Origin: an uncultured Collinsella sp.
GTDB lineage: Bacteria; Actinomycetota; Coriobacteriia; Coriobacteriales; Coriobacteriaceae
Direction: 5' to 3'
Assembly: GCA_902496115.1 (NCBI GenBank)
Contig: CABUZK010000005.1
Coordinates: 1-64,000, forward strand
DNA length: 64,000 bases
Shown here: piece after piece, positions 47,833-57,330 of the stretch
Position numbering within the stretch: position 1 is the stretch's first letter
How the letters are laid out: each line of letters begins with the position of its first letter
Notes under the pieces: generated by a model
Databases searched by the model: none
What the model was told of the DNA's origin: nothing
Seen by the model: the letters and a program-made list of their open reading frames with translations, nothing else
Made by a program: the position numbers and the translations under genes

Positions 47833-50800
47833 CTATCGACCAAAAATAAACAGGACAAGCAAAACGACGACAACAATGGCAATGATTGCGCCTGCCGACT
47901 GAAGAAGAGACACTACACCCCAAAGCAGGAACGCAATGATTGCGGGAATCAACCAGAGATACGACCAGCTCTTAATCGTAGAAGCGCTGCTGGGATGTTC
48001 GTTGTCGCCCCATGCGGCAATGCAAGCGAAGCAATCAACAAGAATGGCGAGCAAAACCTCGCACTTGGCCACCGTATCGCCGTCAATAAACACCGTGCCC
48101 ATAAACCCGGACGCGCTAATCACGGCCGCCGTGATAAACAACAGGCGAATTGCCAACCTGCCAAGTCTATCCATAACTTCAGGATCGGCGTAGAAAGCCT
48201 TGTCTTCGGAGCCAAACGAAAAATCGGCCCCCTGTGCCATCGGAAGATCCTCGTCAACGCCCACCATCGAAAGCTTTTCCGCTGTAGCGCCTGTGCGGCT
48301 ATCAAAGTCGACCAACTGAATCAGACGACTTTCAAGAAGATCGGCGTTAGCCGCCAGATCGCTGTCGAGTGACTGGACGCGGTCAACCGCGGAAAAGGAA
48401 CGAAGCAGATTCAATGCCAAGAAGCCGAAGATACCGACAAACGCCGCAACCAAAAACAGCACTGCGAGCGGGGCGAAGGAGCCACACATAACGATGAACT
48501 GTCCAAAGGAACCGCGAGCGCATAGGATAACAACAAAGTAGACAACCGCCACAATGCACGTCCAGCGCAGCACCCCGCCTTGCTCTTTCTTCACGGCCTC
48601 AATACGCGCCGTGGCATCGGCAATGCCTTCAGTCACATCGTAGTCTTGCGTATCCTGTCGGATAGCACCTTCGAGCGCGCCATCCGCCTCGTTTCGCTCG
48701 TCCTCAAGGAATTGAGAATAACTGGCGGAAGACATCAGGTTCGCATGAGCCAAAAGCCTGATTCCGATGCTATCAAGTAGATGTTCATCCGCACCGCCTG
48801 CAAGCAGTTCTGCCACATATCCGCGTGGTACTGCCTCTCCTCGTGCCTCGGCACAGAAAAGAGCATTCAACGTAAGCGGTCGAGTAAGAAGAACGTCCCT
48901 CGTCTGCCAGCCATTCACATAGGGAACAGGCGTCACCTCCATGTCGGCGCGAAGCTTGCTGCCTTCGATTCGGATATTGGACCCCGCTTGCATGAGCGAA
49001 GCAACCGATGCCTGCGCCGAAGGAGATAGACCGCGAAGATTGACAATTGCGGATTCTCCGGCAGAGCCCGGAAGTGCCTCGTAAAGGGCGGTGTGCTCGG
49101 AAAGCCAAATCCAGCCTGCCATATTGCCGTATTTACGGTAGAACGCTCGCACGGGAGCCTTGTTGTCGGCGACACGGTCCATGAAATCGAGTACGACATC
49201 AACGTCAATTGACCCGCCGCTCTGGGCGTCACCACGTGCCTTAATAATAGCGTCCATGGAAACGTCTCCTGCGAAGAGCAGGAAGAACTCATCGACAGCG
49301 CGAGACGTTGAGCAAGTGGCAAAAAATGCCCCGGGGTTCCCGATGAGCCTCCTGATCTCTTGCTGGGCCGCAGCATGAGTTTCCAACTCGTCGAACGTAA
49401 GGAAGCCCTTCAATAGGCAGGCAGCAAAATGTGGATCGTTTGAAGAAGCAGCGAGGTCCTCGATTGCCTTGATATTCCTGGCAATATTCGCAACCGCCTC
49501 ATCATGCTCGCCCTGACGGGAGAGAACGTAGGAAAGAAAGCCCGACGGAAGCACACCCATGGACGCAGTGCCATCAAGTCCCGACTTCACTGCATAGCGA
49601 TCGATATCGGTATCGGCCATGGTGGCGATACGTGCCGGAAGATCGTTTTTGCCGGTGCCCAGCGAAACATCTTCGCCGCGCCACGAAATGATCTTGCCGC
49701 CCGACATTTCGTAGATCACGCAAGCAAGATTGAAATCGTAATTCGGTTTTTCTCCGCCCTTCGCTTTCGCCTCGGTGATCTCATGGATCTTGGTCTCGAG
49801 GTCGTTTTCATTCCATTTACGCATCTGGCGCTCGAGCTGCCACTGCTGCATGCGTTGTTTTGCCTCGTCCCAATGAGATGCGAGCCCGCGAGCGAGCGAC
49901 ACAGGATCGGTATAAAGCCTGCCGACAAATTCATACGGCGCATGGCCGCTCTTGAAATCGAAGGTGGGCAGCTGACGATAGAAGTGATCGGGGTCAGCGA
50001 TCCAGTCTTTAATTTCTTCGTATCCGAAGCGCTTGTTTGCAAGCTCAAACGTAAGGCCTTGAAGCAAATTACCCAAGGTAGCGTCATCAGGGTGGGTGAA
50101 CTCAGCAGGTTGACCCGCTTCCTGAAACTCGAAAAACATGTCGTGGTCCACAAGGTCTTGGAGTGGATGGACATTACCCTCATAAAGAGTCCAAATGGTA
50201 TAGCCAAACGAATACCAATCGTTGCGAGGATCGACCATTCTGCCGTGACCAGGCGTATACCCGTTTGATCGCGTCTCGGTATTAGTCGTACGATTATCAA
50301 TTCCGGAAAGAGAGCGAGCGGACCCATAGTCGCCAAGTGCGATTTGTTTATCGTACAGGTAGACATTCGACGGTTTCACATCACGATGGACGATGCCAAA
50401 CTCGGTGTGTAGCAAGTTTATCGCTTGGCTCAGCTCCGGAATCACGCGACTTTTAACCATATGCTTGCTACGGGGACGGTCGCTAAGACAGGTAGCCTTG
50501 GGAGTGATGGCAATATCCCAAAGCTGAGGAGCGGGGGCCCCTACTACGGTCGCGCTCAAGCCCTGGTGCAAATAGGCAAAAATAGGCAGCAAATGCGTTT
50601 CTGACACGGGACGACCATTGAGGCTCATGACGGCATGCACAGTCTTCTCGTATTCCGTGAGCATTCTTTCTATAAGAGGCTGAAACACCTTGGCAACACA
50701 TGCGAGGCCGTCATCCACCCGCTCGGCAGCAAAGACCGTGGACTGACCACCATGACCGACAACTTGACCCAAGTGAACAATAAACTGCTGGCCGTCACGT

Positions 50801-51324
50801 GAGGTAATCGTCACATCTTCCGGAACGAAAGGGGATACGGGCACGGAGGAAGCGGCGCGAACGTCCCCACGAGAAACGGTCACCGTTTCGCCATTGGGAT
50901 TTACCACCGCACCGCGTGGGACCGTTATCGTTTGACCCCCAGAAGCAGCAGGTCGCGGCACCGTTACGGTCTCGCCCGCCACGGACGTCATCGGCCGGGA
51001 AACCGTGACCGTCTCGCCGCCAGCGGGAGCAGCCATCGGCCTTGCAACCGTAACGGTCTCGCCGCCAGTCGCAGAAACCGGACGACTTACCGTTACCGTC
51101 TCGCCTGCCGACGGGGCGTCGCCGCGGCGAATGGTCACCGTTTCTCCGGACACCGGAGCAGTGCCTCGGCGCACCGTCACGGTCTCGCCCGGTACAGGAG
51201 CCTGATTGCCGTGATACACGGTGACCGTTTCGCCGTTTACAGGTACGCCCCCACGGTGGACCGTCACGGTTTCACCGTTGCCGGCGCCGCCATCTCGGTG
51301 TACCGTTATCGTCTCATCAGACAT
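47833..51324 (-). CDS. Ser/Thr protein kinase with eleven GETVTV repeats and C-terminal TM helices
   Basis: A 1163-residue kinase. Residues 4-155 are eleven tandem 13-15-residue units with core GETVTVxR. The kinase domain runs from about 175 to 430: ATP lysine in ACVAKVFQP, catalytic loop VHRDVKPSNVYL (about 308) and DYG in place of DFG (LGDYGSARS). A long helical region follows. Then come at least two hydrophobic clusters (918-975 and 1054-1162), the last ending at the C-terminus. The Thr-rich repeats could be autophosphorylated docking sites for the island's FHA proteins. It starts 2 bp after the PP2C stop. Confidence 0.9.
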   Translation of the reverse strand: MSDETITVHRDGGAGNGETVTVHRGGVPVNGETVTVYHGNQAPVPGETVTVRRGTAPVSGETVTIRRGDAPSAGETVTVSRPVSATGGETVTVARPMAAPAGGETVTVSRPMTSVAGETVTVPRPAASGGQTITVPRGAVVNPNGETVTVSRGDVRAASSVPVSPFVPEDVTITSRDGQQFIVHLGQVVGHGGQSTVFAAERVDDGLACVAKVFQPLIERMLTEYEKTVHAVMSLNGRPVSETHLLPIFAYLHQGLSATVVGAPAPQLWDIAITPKATCLSDRPRSKHMVKSRVIPELSQAINLLHTEFGIVHRDVKPSNVYLYDKQIALGDYGSARSLSGIDNRTTNTETRSNGYTPGHGRMVDPRNDWYSFGYTIWTLYEGNVHPLQDLVDHDMFFEFQEAGQPAEFTHPDDATLGNLLQGLTFELANKRFGYEEIKDWIADPDHFYRQLPTFDFKSGHAPYEFVGRLYTDPVSLARGLASHWDEAKQRMQQWQLERQMRKWNENDLETKIHEITEAKAKGGEKPNYDFNLACVIYEMSGGKIISWRGEDVSLGTGKNDLPARIATMADTDIDRYAVKSGLDGTASMGVLPSGFLSYVLSRQGEHDEAVANIARNIKAIEDLAASSNDPHFAACLLKGFLTFDELETHAAAQQEIRRLIGNPGAFFATCSTSRAVDEFFLLFAGDVSMDAIIKARGDAQSGGSIDVDVVLDFMDRVADNKAPVRAFYRKYGNMAGWIWLSEHTALYEALPGSAGESAIVNLRGLSPSAQASVASLMQAGSNIRIEGSKLRADMEVTPVPYVNGWQTRDVLLTRPLTLNALFCAEARGEAVPRGYVAELLAGGADEHLLDSIGIRLLAHANLMSSASYSQFLEDERNEADGALEGAIRQDTQDYDVTEGIADATARIEAVKKEQGGVLRWTCIVAVVYFVVILCARGSFGQFIVMCGSFAPLAVLFLVAAFVGIFGFLALNLLRSFSAVDRVQSLDSDLAANADLLESRLIQLVDFDSRTGATAEKLSMVGVDEDLPMAQGADFSFGSEDKAFYADPEVMDRLGRLAIRLLFITAAVISASGFMGTVFIDGDTVAKCEVLLAILVDCFACIAAWGDNEHPSSASTIKSWSYLWLIPAIIAFLLWGVVSLLQSAGAIIAIVVVVLLVLFIFGR
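50866..51315 (-). repeat. Tandem coding repeat (11 x GETVTV unit)
   Basis: Eleven degenerate 39-45-nt units encoding GETVTV (first unit TITV, tenth QTITV), followed by [HYRSAP][RH] and 5-8 variable residues rich in Gly, Pro and Ala. The DNA repeat core is ACCGTGACCGTCTCGCC-like on the plus strand. Codons vary between units, so the repeat is maintained at protein level. Confidence 0.95.
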
Positions 51325-51326
51325 CT

Positions 51327-52088
51327 TTATTCCCCTATCTCAATCACGATCAGCGTCGCGTCATCCGTCGAACCGCTCATGCGGGCCTCGGCATACAGCT
51401 CCTCGCACAGCTGCGCACAGGTCGAATCGCTCGCAAGCATCTGCTGCAGGCGCGCAAGGTCAATCTCCCCATCGATGCCGTCAGAGCAGATTAAGTAGCG
51501 ATCGCCCGGAAACAACGTGGTCGTATTGATCTCCAGGTTTCGTCCGCCCTGATTAAGACCGACCGCCAGCTCAATGCAATGCGAGACCGACTCATCGCTG
51601 TACTCAAAACCAACGCCGCCCAGGCGGGATTCGGGCGTATGGTCGTAGCTCAACACCGCAAGCACGCCATCGCGCAAGCGATACACACGCGAATCGCCAG
51701 CATTAAAGATTGCGGCAGACCCATCATGCGCCACCATAAGCCCGGCAACCGTAGATGCAGCAACGGGCAGGCCATAACGGGCCGCATAGGACTCAACATC
51801 GTTCTCAGCGCGCTCGCCCGCCATACGCAAACGATCCTGCAGGACATCAATCGAATCGGCTTCAAATACCTGAGTCGCCTGTGCAAACGCCTGAGCGGCG
51901 AGCGTCGAGGCGGCCGCTCCGTGCCCGCCTTCGCTCACGCCGTCAAAGACTGCCATGCAGCCCATCTCGCGCTCGCAATCGCCCACCAGGCCATAGCAAA
52001 GGACATCACCGTCAAGAAGCAAACGGTCCTCGTTGACGGGGTGATTGGTTCCCGCTTGGGTTTTTGCTGCAGCGATAAACTTCGTCAT
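51327..52088 (-). CDS. PP2C family Ser/Thr phosphatase
   Basis: A 253-residue metal-dependent phosphatase. Motifs in order: AGTNHPVNEDRL (metal Asp), MAVFDGVSEGGHGAAAS (DG-x-GG type), FNAGDSRVYRLRDG, YLICSDGIDGEID and the closing DDATLIVIEI. It presumably reverses the neighbouring kinase. Its ATG overlaps the AAA+ gene stop (ATGA), so translation is coupled; GGGAGG is 9 nt upstream. Confidence 0.95.
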   Translation of the reverse strand: MTKFIAAAKTQAGTNHPVNEDRLLLDGDVLCYGLVGDCEREMGCMAVFDGVSEGGHGAAASTLAAQAFAQATQVFEADSIDVLQDRLRMAGERAENDVESYAARYGLPVAASTVAGLMVAHDGSAAIFNAGDSRVYRLRDGVLAVLSYDHTPESRLGGVGFEYSDESVSHCIELAVGLNQGGRNLEINTTTLFPGDRYLICSDGIDGEIDLARLQQMLASDSTCAQLCEELYAEARMSGSTDDATLIVIEIGE

Positions 52089-54040
52089 CGCCAATCGCCT
52101 CCCATCGATCCGGGCACGAGCTCAAATGCGATATGCGCATCATCGCCCTCGCCCTGCGGCACGGCGCGTGCCACCATACCGGGGCGACCGCGCCACTCGG
52201 CGCGGTGTTCAAACAGAAAATCGGAAAGCCCGTTAAGGTAGCCGCTCTCCACCAAGTTGCCAATGCCGCGGCCGCCCTTGGCTTTGACGGCGTCCGTCAT
52301 GGCAATGGAGTGCAGCAGCTCGCGGGCGGCATCGGTCGCCTCAACCGTAATATCGGGCTGCGCCTTATGCACGTTGCGGTTAACGGCATCGATCTTGGAA
52401 TTGAGGATCTGAAGTGCCACGGCATCGTCGATAAAGTTGAAGATCACCACGTTGTCGCCGATACGGCCCAAGAACTCGGGCTTAAACTCGCGATCCATCT
52501 CGGTGCGCACGCGCTCGCAAATCTCGTCATAGGGCGTGTTGGGCGCGATGGTATTACGAACTTCGTTGCCCTGCGCATCGATCTCAATCTTGGAAAAGCC
52601 GATGTTGCTCGTAAAGAAGATGACCGTCTCAGAGAAGTACACGGTATTGCCCTGGCCATCGGTCAGGCGTCCATCTTCGAGAATCTGCAGGAACTTGTCC
52701 ATAATGCTCGGCGCGGCCTTCTCGATCTCGTCGAAAAGAACCACCGAGAACGGATTGGCCTTGACCGCATTGGTAAGCTGGCCGCCCTCGGCATAGCCCA
52801 CGTATCCCGGAGGAGCGCCAAAGAGCTTTTGATCGGAGTTCTCGGCACCGTACTCAGACATATCAAAACGCAGCATGCTGCGCTCATCGCCAAAGAGGAG
52901 CTCCGTAATGGCCTTAACGATCTCGGTCTTACCGGTACCGGTGGGACCGCTCAAAAACAGAACACCCTTGGGTTTAGAGCCAGACGAATGGGTAGCACCC
53001 GAAAGGCCCATAACGGAGCGCTTGAGCACGGTGACGGCCTTCTCGACGGCCTCGTCCTGACCCTTCACGCGGCGCTTGATCTTTGCCTCGGGATCCTCCT
53101 CGAGCTTCTCGAACATCTGCTGCCATTTGTTCTCGCGAAAGCCGTACTTATACACGTCGACGAGCTTGGGAAGGATGGCCTCAATTGAAGCATCGGGGTT
53201 TTGCATATCGCGCTGATACATGCGCTGCAGGCCCTCGAGCTCCTTAACGCTCATGCCGTCGGTGGTATCGATAAAGCGACGCACCGCACGGTCATCGGAA
53301 TCGGACAGCGCCTCACCAAAGCCAAACTTGCTCTGAATATAGGCTTCGCGCATGTCGCGGTCGGGATGCGGCAGCGTGATGGTACGCAAGAAGGGGTTCT
53401 CCTCGATAAACCACACGGGCAAGTTGCGCACGTTATCCGTTACCAGAATGAGCGTGTTGACAGCCGTGCGGTTAATAAGGCGTGCTTTGCTAGCACCAAG
53501 GTACAGATTAAGGAAAAACTGCGTCTCGTCGGGCATAAGGCCGGTCGAGGAGGCAAGCAGGCGCGACGCCATGTTGACGATCACGCAAAGCGGCTTAGCC
53601 TCGGTGCCGCCATCGGGATTGTCATTGTATTTCAGGCGCAACATTGAGCGGATAACCTCGCCGTATGATGGTAGGCTCGACTGCTCGGTGGCATATGCTT
53701 GGCGGCCATCGGCGATGCAGGCGTTCGCCTCCATCATGCGGTCGTCGCTCTTGGAAGCCTCGTCGTGTGCCAGCGACACCAGGCGTTTGCAATCGACGTT
53801 GCCCATGCTGCTCGAGAACAGCTGGATGGGATCGAAATATGCCACGTTGTACTCAACTGAGCCATTGGCGTCTTCAAAAAGGCCGCGCACGACCTCGGCG
53901 AGCTCCGAGAACTGAAGGCCGCCGTCAACCACATCGGGATACTTGTCATTCACGTTGCCCTCAAGGATAAAGAGGCTCTTCACCCCTTTAAAGTTGAGCA
54001 TCTCGCGCTGCCAGGATTGGCGCTCGAAATCAGTTGCCAT
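52085..54040 (-). CDS. ClpA/B-like AAA+ ATPase with degenerate first module
   Basis: A 651-residue protein. The C-terminal module is a canonical Clp/Hsp100 second ATPase: FLSGPTGTGKTEIVKA (about 362), DMSEYGAENSDQKLFG, pore loop GAPPGYVGY, Walker B VLFDEIEKA (about 434), sensor FFTSNIG and KPEFLGRI. The first 330 residues look like an AAA fold with a sensor-like LILVTDN and lid but no Walker A, so it is likely inactive. There is no Clp N-domain and no ClpP-binding loop that I can see. Likely a remodelling ATPase using phospho-signals for recruitment. It has a very strong SD (AAGGAGG). Confidence 0.93.
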   Translation of the reverse strand: MATDFERQSWQREMLNFKGVKSLFILEGNVNDKYPDVVDGGLQFSELAEVVRGLFEDANGSVEYNVAYFDPIQLFSSSMGNVDCKRLVSLAHDEASKSDDRMMEANACIADGRQAYATEQSSLPSYGEVIRSMLRLKYNDNPDGGTEAKPLCVIVNMASRLLASSTGLMPDETQFFLNLYLGASKARLINRTAVNTLILVTDNVRNLPVWFIEENPFLRTITLPHPDRDMREAYIQSKFGFGEALSDSDDRAVRRFIDTTDGMSVKELEGLQRMYQRDMQNPDASIEAILPKLVDVYKYGFRENKWQQMFEKLEEDPEAKIKRRVKGQDEAVEKAVTVLKRSVMGLSGATHSSGSKPKGVLFLSGPTGTGKTEIVKAITELLFGDERSMLRFDMSEYGAENSDQKLFGAPPGYVGYAEGGQLTNAVKANPFSVVLFDEIEKAAPSIMDKFLQILEDGRLTDGQGNTVYFSETVIFFTSNIGFSKIEIDAQGNEVRNTIAPNTPYDEICERVRTEMDREFKPEFLGRIGDNVVIFNFIDDAVALQILNSKIDAVNRNVHKAQPDITVEATDAARELLHSIAMTDAVKAKGGRGIGNLVESGYLNGLSDFLFEHRAEWRGRPGMVARAVPQGEGDDAHIAFELVPGSMGGDWR

Positions 54041-54043
54041 GTG

Positions 54044-54640
54044 TTATACCTCCTTGACAGGAAATTCATGGTGGTAGCGGTTAGCAATGCCGACGGTGTT
54101 AACCGTGCCGTCCTGAACAAAGTTCTGAAGCTGACGAGGCTGCTGAAGATACTGATCGTAGTCATCGTGCGGGCGGTCGCTCAGATAGATCACGCGCTGG
54201 TTAGTCGAGCCACGCAGCGCACAATCGGGCACGTTGAGCTCGTCTACGTACGGACCGTCGATCAGTACATCGATGAGGGGCTTGAGTGTCTCCCACGTAT
54301 CCGCACCGATCACCTGCGGCAGCTCTTCAAACGTGAATCCGGTGTAAACGAGAATGTCGTCGTAGGCACAGCGGATCGTTGTCAGCAGCTTCACGAGCCC
54401 TGGTGCCTGCTCGAGCGGATCTCCACCCGAAACTGTCAGTCGATGCACGCCATGTTCGTGCGCCGTATCGAGCAACATCTGCGCAAGCTCATCAACGTCG
54501 ACATCCTGCTCGGGCAGCTGCATCCTAAGTTCGGGCGAGATACATCCGGCGCAGTGCTTAGAACAGCCGCTAGTCCAGATTGCGATGCGCTCGCCTGGCC
54601 CCAGAGAAACGACAGGCGCGAGCATCTGGCTAACGAACAT
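54044..54640 (-). CDS. NrdG-like radical SAM (4Fe-4S) activating protein
   Basis: A 198-residue radical SAM protein with the cluster motif SGCSKHCAGCISPEL, the SAM-binding VSGGDPLEQ and the family-typical VLIDGPYVDELN. It resembles the anaerobic ribonucleotide reductase activase NrdG. No nrdD is near; it sits between an FHA gene (overlap 11 nt) and the AAA+ gene (3 bp), so its partner is probably in this operon. The start at 54640 follows GAGGA. Confidence 0.88.
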   Translation of the reverse strand: MFVSQMLAPVVSLGPGERIAIWTSGCSKHCAGCISPELRMQLPEQDVDVDELAQMLLDTAHEHGVHRLTVSGGDPLEQAPGLVKLLTTIRCAYDDILVYTGFTFEELPQVIGADTWETLKPLIDVLIDGPYVDELNVPDCALRGSTNQRVIYLSDRPHDDYDQYLQQPRQLQNFVQDGTVNTVGIANRYHHEFPVKEV

Positions 54641-55691
54641 CCGAGTAATCCTCGCCGGGGTCGAGCGTACGATATACGGCAGACGTGCGCGCGAGCGAAC
54701 AGCCACACTCTTCACAGCCATCCCCGACCTTTGCGCGCTCATCGGCAACAAGGTGTAGACGACCACACTCGGGACACTCGACAAACCAGCCCTCAATGCC
54801 GGCAGACGGGCTGGCGGCTGGCGTGGCGGGTGCCGCAGCGGGCGCGACGGCCGCAGGCCGCGGCGCAACCGCCGTCTGAGCCTGCGTGGGCTGCACCGCA
54901 GGAGGCTCCTCCACGGTGACCATCAAACGTAGCTGGGCAAACTCACCAGATGCCGCCGGGATCAGCAGCACGTCACCGGTATGGATCTGCTGGGACACGC
55001 CGGGAGCCAAATTAAGAATCTGGCCGCCGCGCATAAGAGCCGTTCCATTATTGGAACCCTCGTCGGCAACCAACCACGCGCCCTGTTCAAAGCGAACGCT
55101 GGCATGCTGGCGAGATATTGCAAAATTCGACGCCATACTGGGAAACGCGTTGCGCCCAAGCACGGTCATACCCGTAAGACGCAGCTGCTCACCCATAGCT
55201 GGATCGGCAAGCGTAAGCGCAGGAACCGCAGGAGTAGCTGCAGCATTCGCCATGGGTTGCGGCGCGGGCTGCGGCATTGGCGCGGCAACCGGAGCGGGTT
55301 GCGGAACGGGCATGGGGGTAGGCTGCGGCATCGACATGGCCGTGGGCTGCTGCGCGGGCGCAGGCATCGGTTGTGGGGTGGACATCGGTTGTGGCACGGG
55401 CGCCGGCTGAGACATAGGCGCGGGTGCCGGCTGCGGCGCGGGCACGGGAACAGACTGATACACCTGCTGGGACGCAGACTGTTGAACCGGTGGTGTACCA
55501 CCCATCGAAGAAGTCGCAGGATAGACGGCGGGCGCTGGACGTTCACCACTAGGTGCAGCGAAGTCTTGCACCGGAGCGGCAGGCGTCGACGGCGCAGGTG
55601 CTACGCCGGCGGGACGCAGAGCACCGCATTCCTCGCACATATCGCGCTCGTCATCATTATCAAAACCGCATTCTGGGCATTCCCATGTCAT
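54630..55691 (-). CDS. Zinc-ribbon / FHA / zinc-ribbon protein
   Basis: A 353-residue protein. An N-terminal zinc ribbon (CPECGFDNDDERDMCEECG) is followed by a 120-residue Pro/Gln/Met/Ala linker and then an FHA domain at about 165-250 with GRNAF, ISRQHASVRF and GSNNGTALM. A second zinc ribbon (CPECGRLH...CEECGCS) lies near the C-terminus. FHA domains bind phosphothreonine, so it should read marks set by the kinases of the island. It is separated by 3 bp from the upstream gene. Confidence 0.93.
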   Translation of the reverse strand: MTWECPECGFDNDDERDMCEECGALRPAGVAPAPSTPAAPVQDFAAPSGERPAPAVYPATSSMGGTPPVQQSASQQVYQSVPVPAPQPAPAPMSQPAPVPQPMSTPQPMPAPAQQPTAMSMPQPTPMPVPQPAPVAAPMPQPAPQPMANAAATPAVPALTLADPAMGEQLRLTGMTVLGRNAFPSMASNFAISRQHASVRFEQGAWLVADEGSNNGTALMRGGQILNLAPGVSQQIHTGDVLLIPAASGEFAQLRLMVTVEEPPAVQPTQAQTAVAPRPAAVAPAAAPATPAASPSAGIEGWFVECPECGRLHLVADERAKVGDGCEECGCSLARTSAVYRTLDPGEDYSDVR

Positions 55692-55694
55692 GAT

Positions 55695-57170
55695 TTACCT
55701 CATCTCTCTTTGCTTGAGCTGGCTTGCTTGGCGACGGTTGCGCAGGCGGCGCTCCGCATCTGCGGAAGGCGCAGGCGGCACGTAATCGTGCGGGTGAATC
55801 TCGACGGCGGCAGCGGGATTCGCGGCCTGCGTGGTCAATCCTGCACCCTCGGCCGGAACGGTTACGCCGTAGGCCTTAAGATCCTCTTCGAACTGTTTGT
55901 AGAAGTCACAGAACTCAATCTGGTCCCTATAGACCTTCTCGACAGTCGCTTGATCCTGCGGCTTCATGTCCTTGATGATGGTCGGATTATCAGGATCCTC
56001 AGAAAACTCCTCGGGGTTGGCTGCGACAACGCGGATGATGAGTCGATCTCTTTTCGTGCTGCGCAAAAGGGCAATGGCCTTGTTCTGCTTGGTGTCAAAC
56101 ATCAATCGCCAGGGCTTTCCCGAACCCTCCATAACGGCATAGCGAGTAACGTTAATACCGCGAGCAGCCATGACCTCGTTGATAGAACGCTCGATATAAT
56201 CGTCCTTCATAGCATTGGCAAGGGCAGCCTCCGCTTCATCGTTTGCAGCATAGACATTTTCGATCTCGTGCAATTGTTTAAGCGGCAGGCTCTTTCCGTA
56301 ACGGTTGTTGGCACGTTCGATGCGCGCACGATACTCTTCGTAGACTCGGTGCCGTTCGCCCGATTCATACGTAGCGTTTTTTACTACGTACTCAAAATCG
56401 TTCATCATCTTCATTGCCGCTAGGCGATCATCGATGCGCGAATCAGGCCCAAGTGCATCAAAAGCGGCGCGGACGCTCTCAAACTTTGCAGAAATACGGT
56501 TTCGAAGGGGGATATCGAGCGCTTCGTCCTGCATAAGCGGCGTAACACGTCCCGCCCAAGTCTCAAACGCGCGAGCCGCTTGTTCGAGCGACCCCTCCTC
56601 TTGTTTGGTCGTTGATTCGGTAAGGTAGTGAAGCGCCTTCTTCAGGTCCACGCCGCCGCCAGGACCAACAACATAATTCGTAATTTCCGCGACATGCTGG
56701 GCGCGAAGGCGCTCGGCAGTCTGGACAGCCTTGAGTTGAGCTTGCGACTGCTGAACGAACTGCTCTCTATGCGCTTCCGAAACCGTTGAGGGCAGCAGGG
56801 CGCTAATCTCCCCGAGCAGAGCCGGAATCTTAGCGCGAACCGTTTCGGCATAGCGCATGTTTACCGCTTGCATTCCGCTGGGCATATTGCCCAATGCCTC
56901 TTGGGAAAAAGCCTCGATACGAGCATTGATCAACCGATCAAAATATGCCGAAACCGAACCATCGGTGTCTTCAATCCTAGAAAGCGTTTTGGCTTTTATC
57001 CCAGCCAGGGAGCTCTTATATGACTGAATGGCCGCCTCAACGCGCTCCCGCTCCAAGTCTGCCGGGCTTTTGCTGCGCTGGGCCCAAACAAACTCATCCT
57101 GCTCTCGCGTGGTCATCTTGTTCCACTGTTCCCGCGTGATTCCATATGATGCGCTGAATGAATAGCTCAT
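55695..57170 (-). CDS. Helical protein of unknown function, first gene of the operon
   Basis: A 491-residue protein, mostly alpha-helical and highly charged, probably coiled coil between residues 30 and 360. The C-terminal part is more globular (KPWRLMFDTKQNKAIALLRS). No family is recognised. The ATG at 57170 follows GGGGAACG. It heads the ten-gene minus-strand run and shares a divergent promoter region with a kinase gene. Confidence 0.8.
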   Translation of the reverse strand: MSYSFSASYGITREQWNKMTTREQDEFVWAQRSKSPADLERERVEAAIQSYKSSLAGIKAKTLSRIEDTDGSVSAYFDRLINARIEAFSQEALGNMPSGMQAVNMRYAETVRAKIPALLGEISALLPSTVSEAHREQFVQQSQAQLKAVQTAERLRAQHVAEITNYVVGPGGGVDLKKALHYLTESTTKQEEGSLEQAARAFETWAGRVTPLMQDEALDIPLRNRISAKFESVRAAFDALGPDSRIDDRLAAMKMMNDFEYVVKNATYESGERHRVYEEYRARIERANNRYGKSLPLKQLHEIENVYAANDEAEAALANAMKDDYIERSINEVMAARGINVTRYAVMEGSGKPWRLMFDTKQNKAIALLRSTKRDRLIIRVVAANPEEFSEDPDNPTIIKDMKPQDQATVEKVYRDQIEFCDFYKQFEEDLKAYGVTVPAEGAGLTTQAANPAAAVEIHPHDYVPPAPSADAERRLRNRRQASQLKQREMR

Positions 57171-57204
57171 ATCGTTCCCCTGATTGCCGACTTTAATTGA
57201 CCTA

Positions 57205-57240
57205 TTTCTACCGCCGTCTTGCGCGATTCTGTTGCGCAAC
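57205..57240 (-). promoter_or_regulatory. Island-type promoter 5 (main operon)
   Basis: GTTGCGCAAC at 57231-57240 has TAGAAA on the minus strand at 57205-57210 in the -10 position, spacing 28 bp. It would drive the 13-kb operon starting at 57170. Confidence 0.6.
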
Positions 57241-57265
57241 ATTGGCGAGCGGAAAATTTGTCGAT

Positions 57266-57301
57266 GTTGCGCAACAGAAAGCAGCGGTCGGCGCATATCC
57301 T
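57266..57301 (+). promoter_or_regulatory. Island-type promoter 6 (415-residue kinase)
   Basis: TGTTGCGCAACA around 57265-57276 has TATCCT at 57296-57301, spacing 28 bp. The context matches the site at 42319. Confidence 0.65.
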
Positions 57302-57330
57302 GCTAATGGAAGAAAGGATGAAAGCGCGCC

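Noticed and set aside
43832..57170. Type VI secretion gene cluster
   Set aside because: Kinase, PP2C, FHA and Clp-like ATPase are shared themes, but no sheath, tube, baseplate or TssJLM components are seen and the host is a monoderm actinobacterium.
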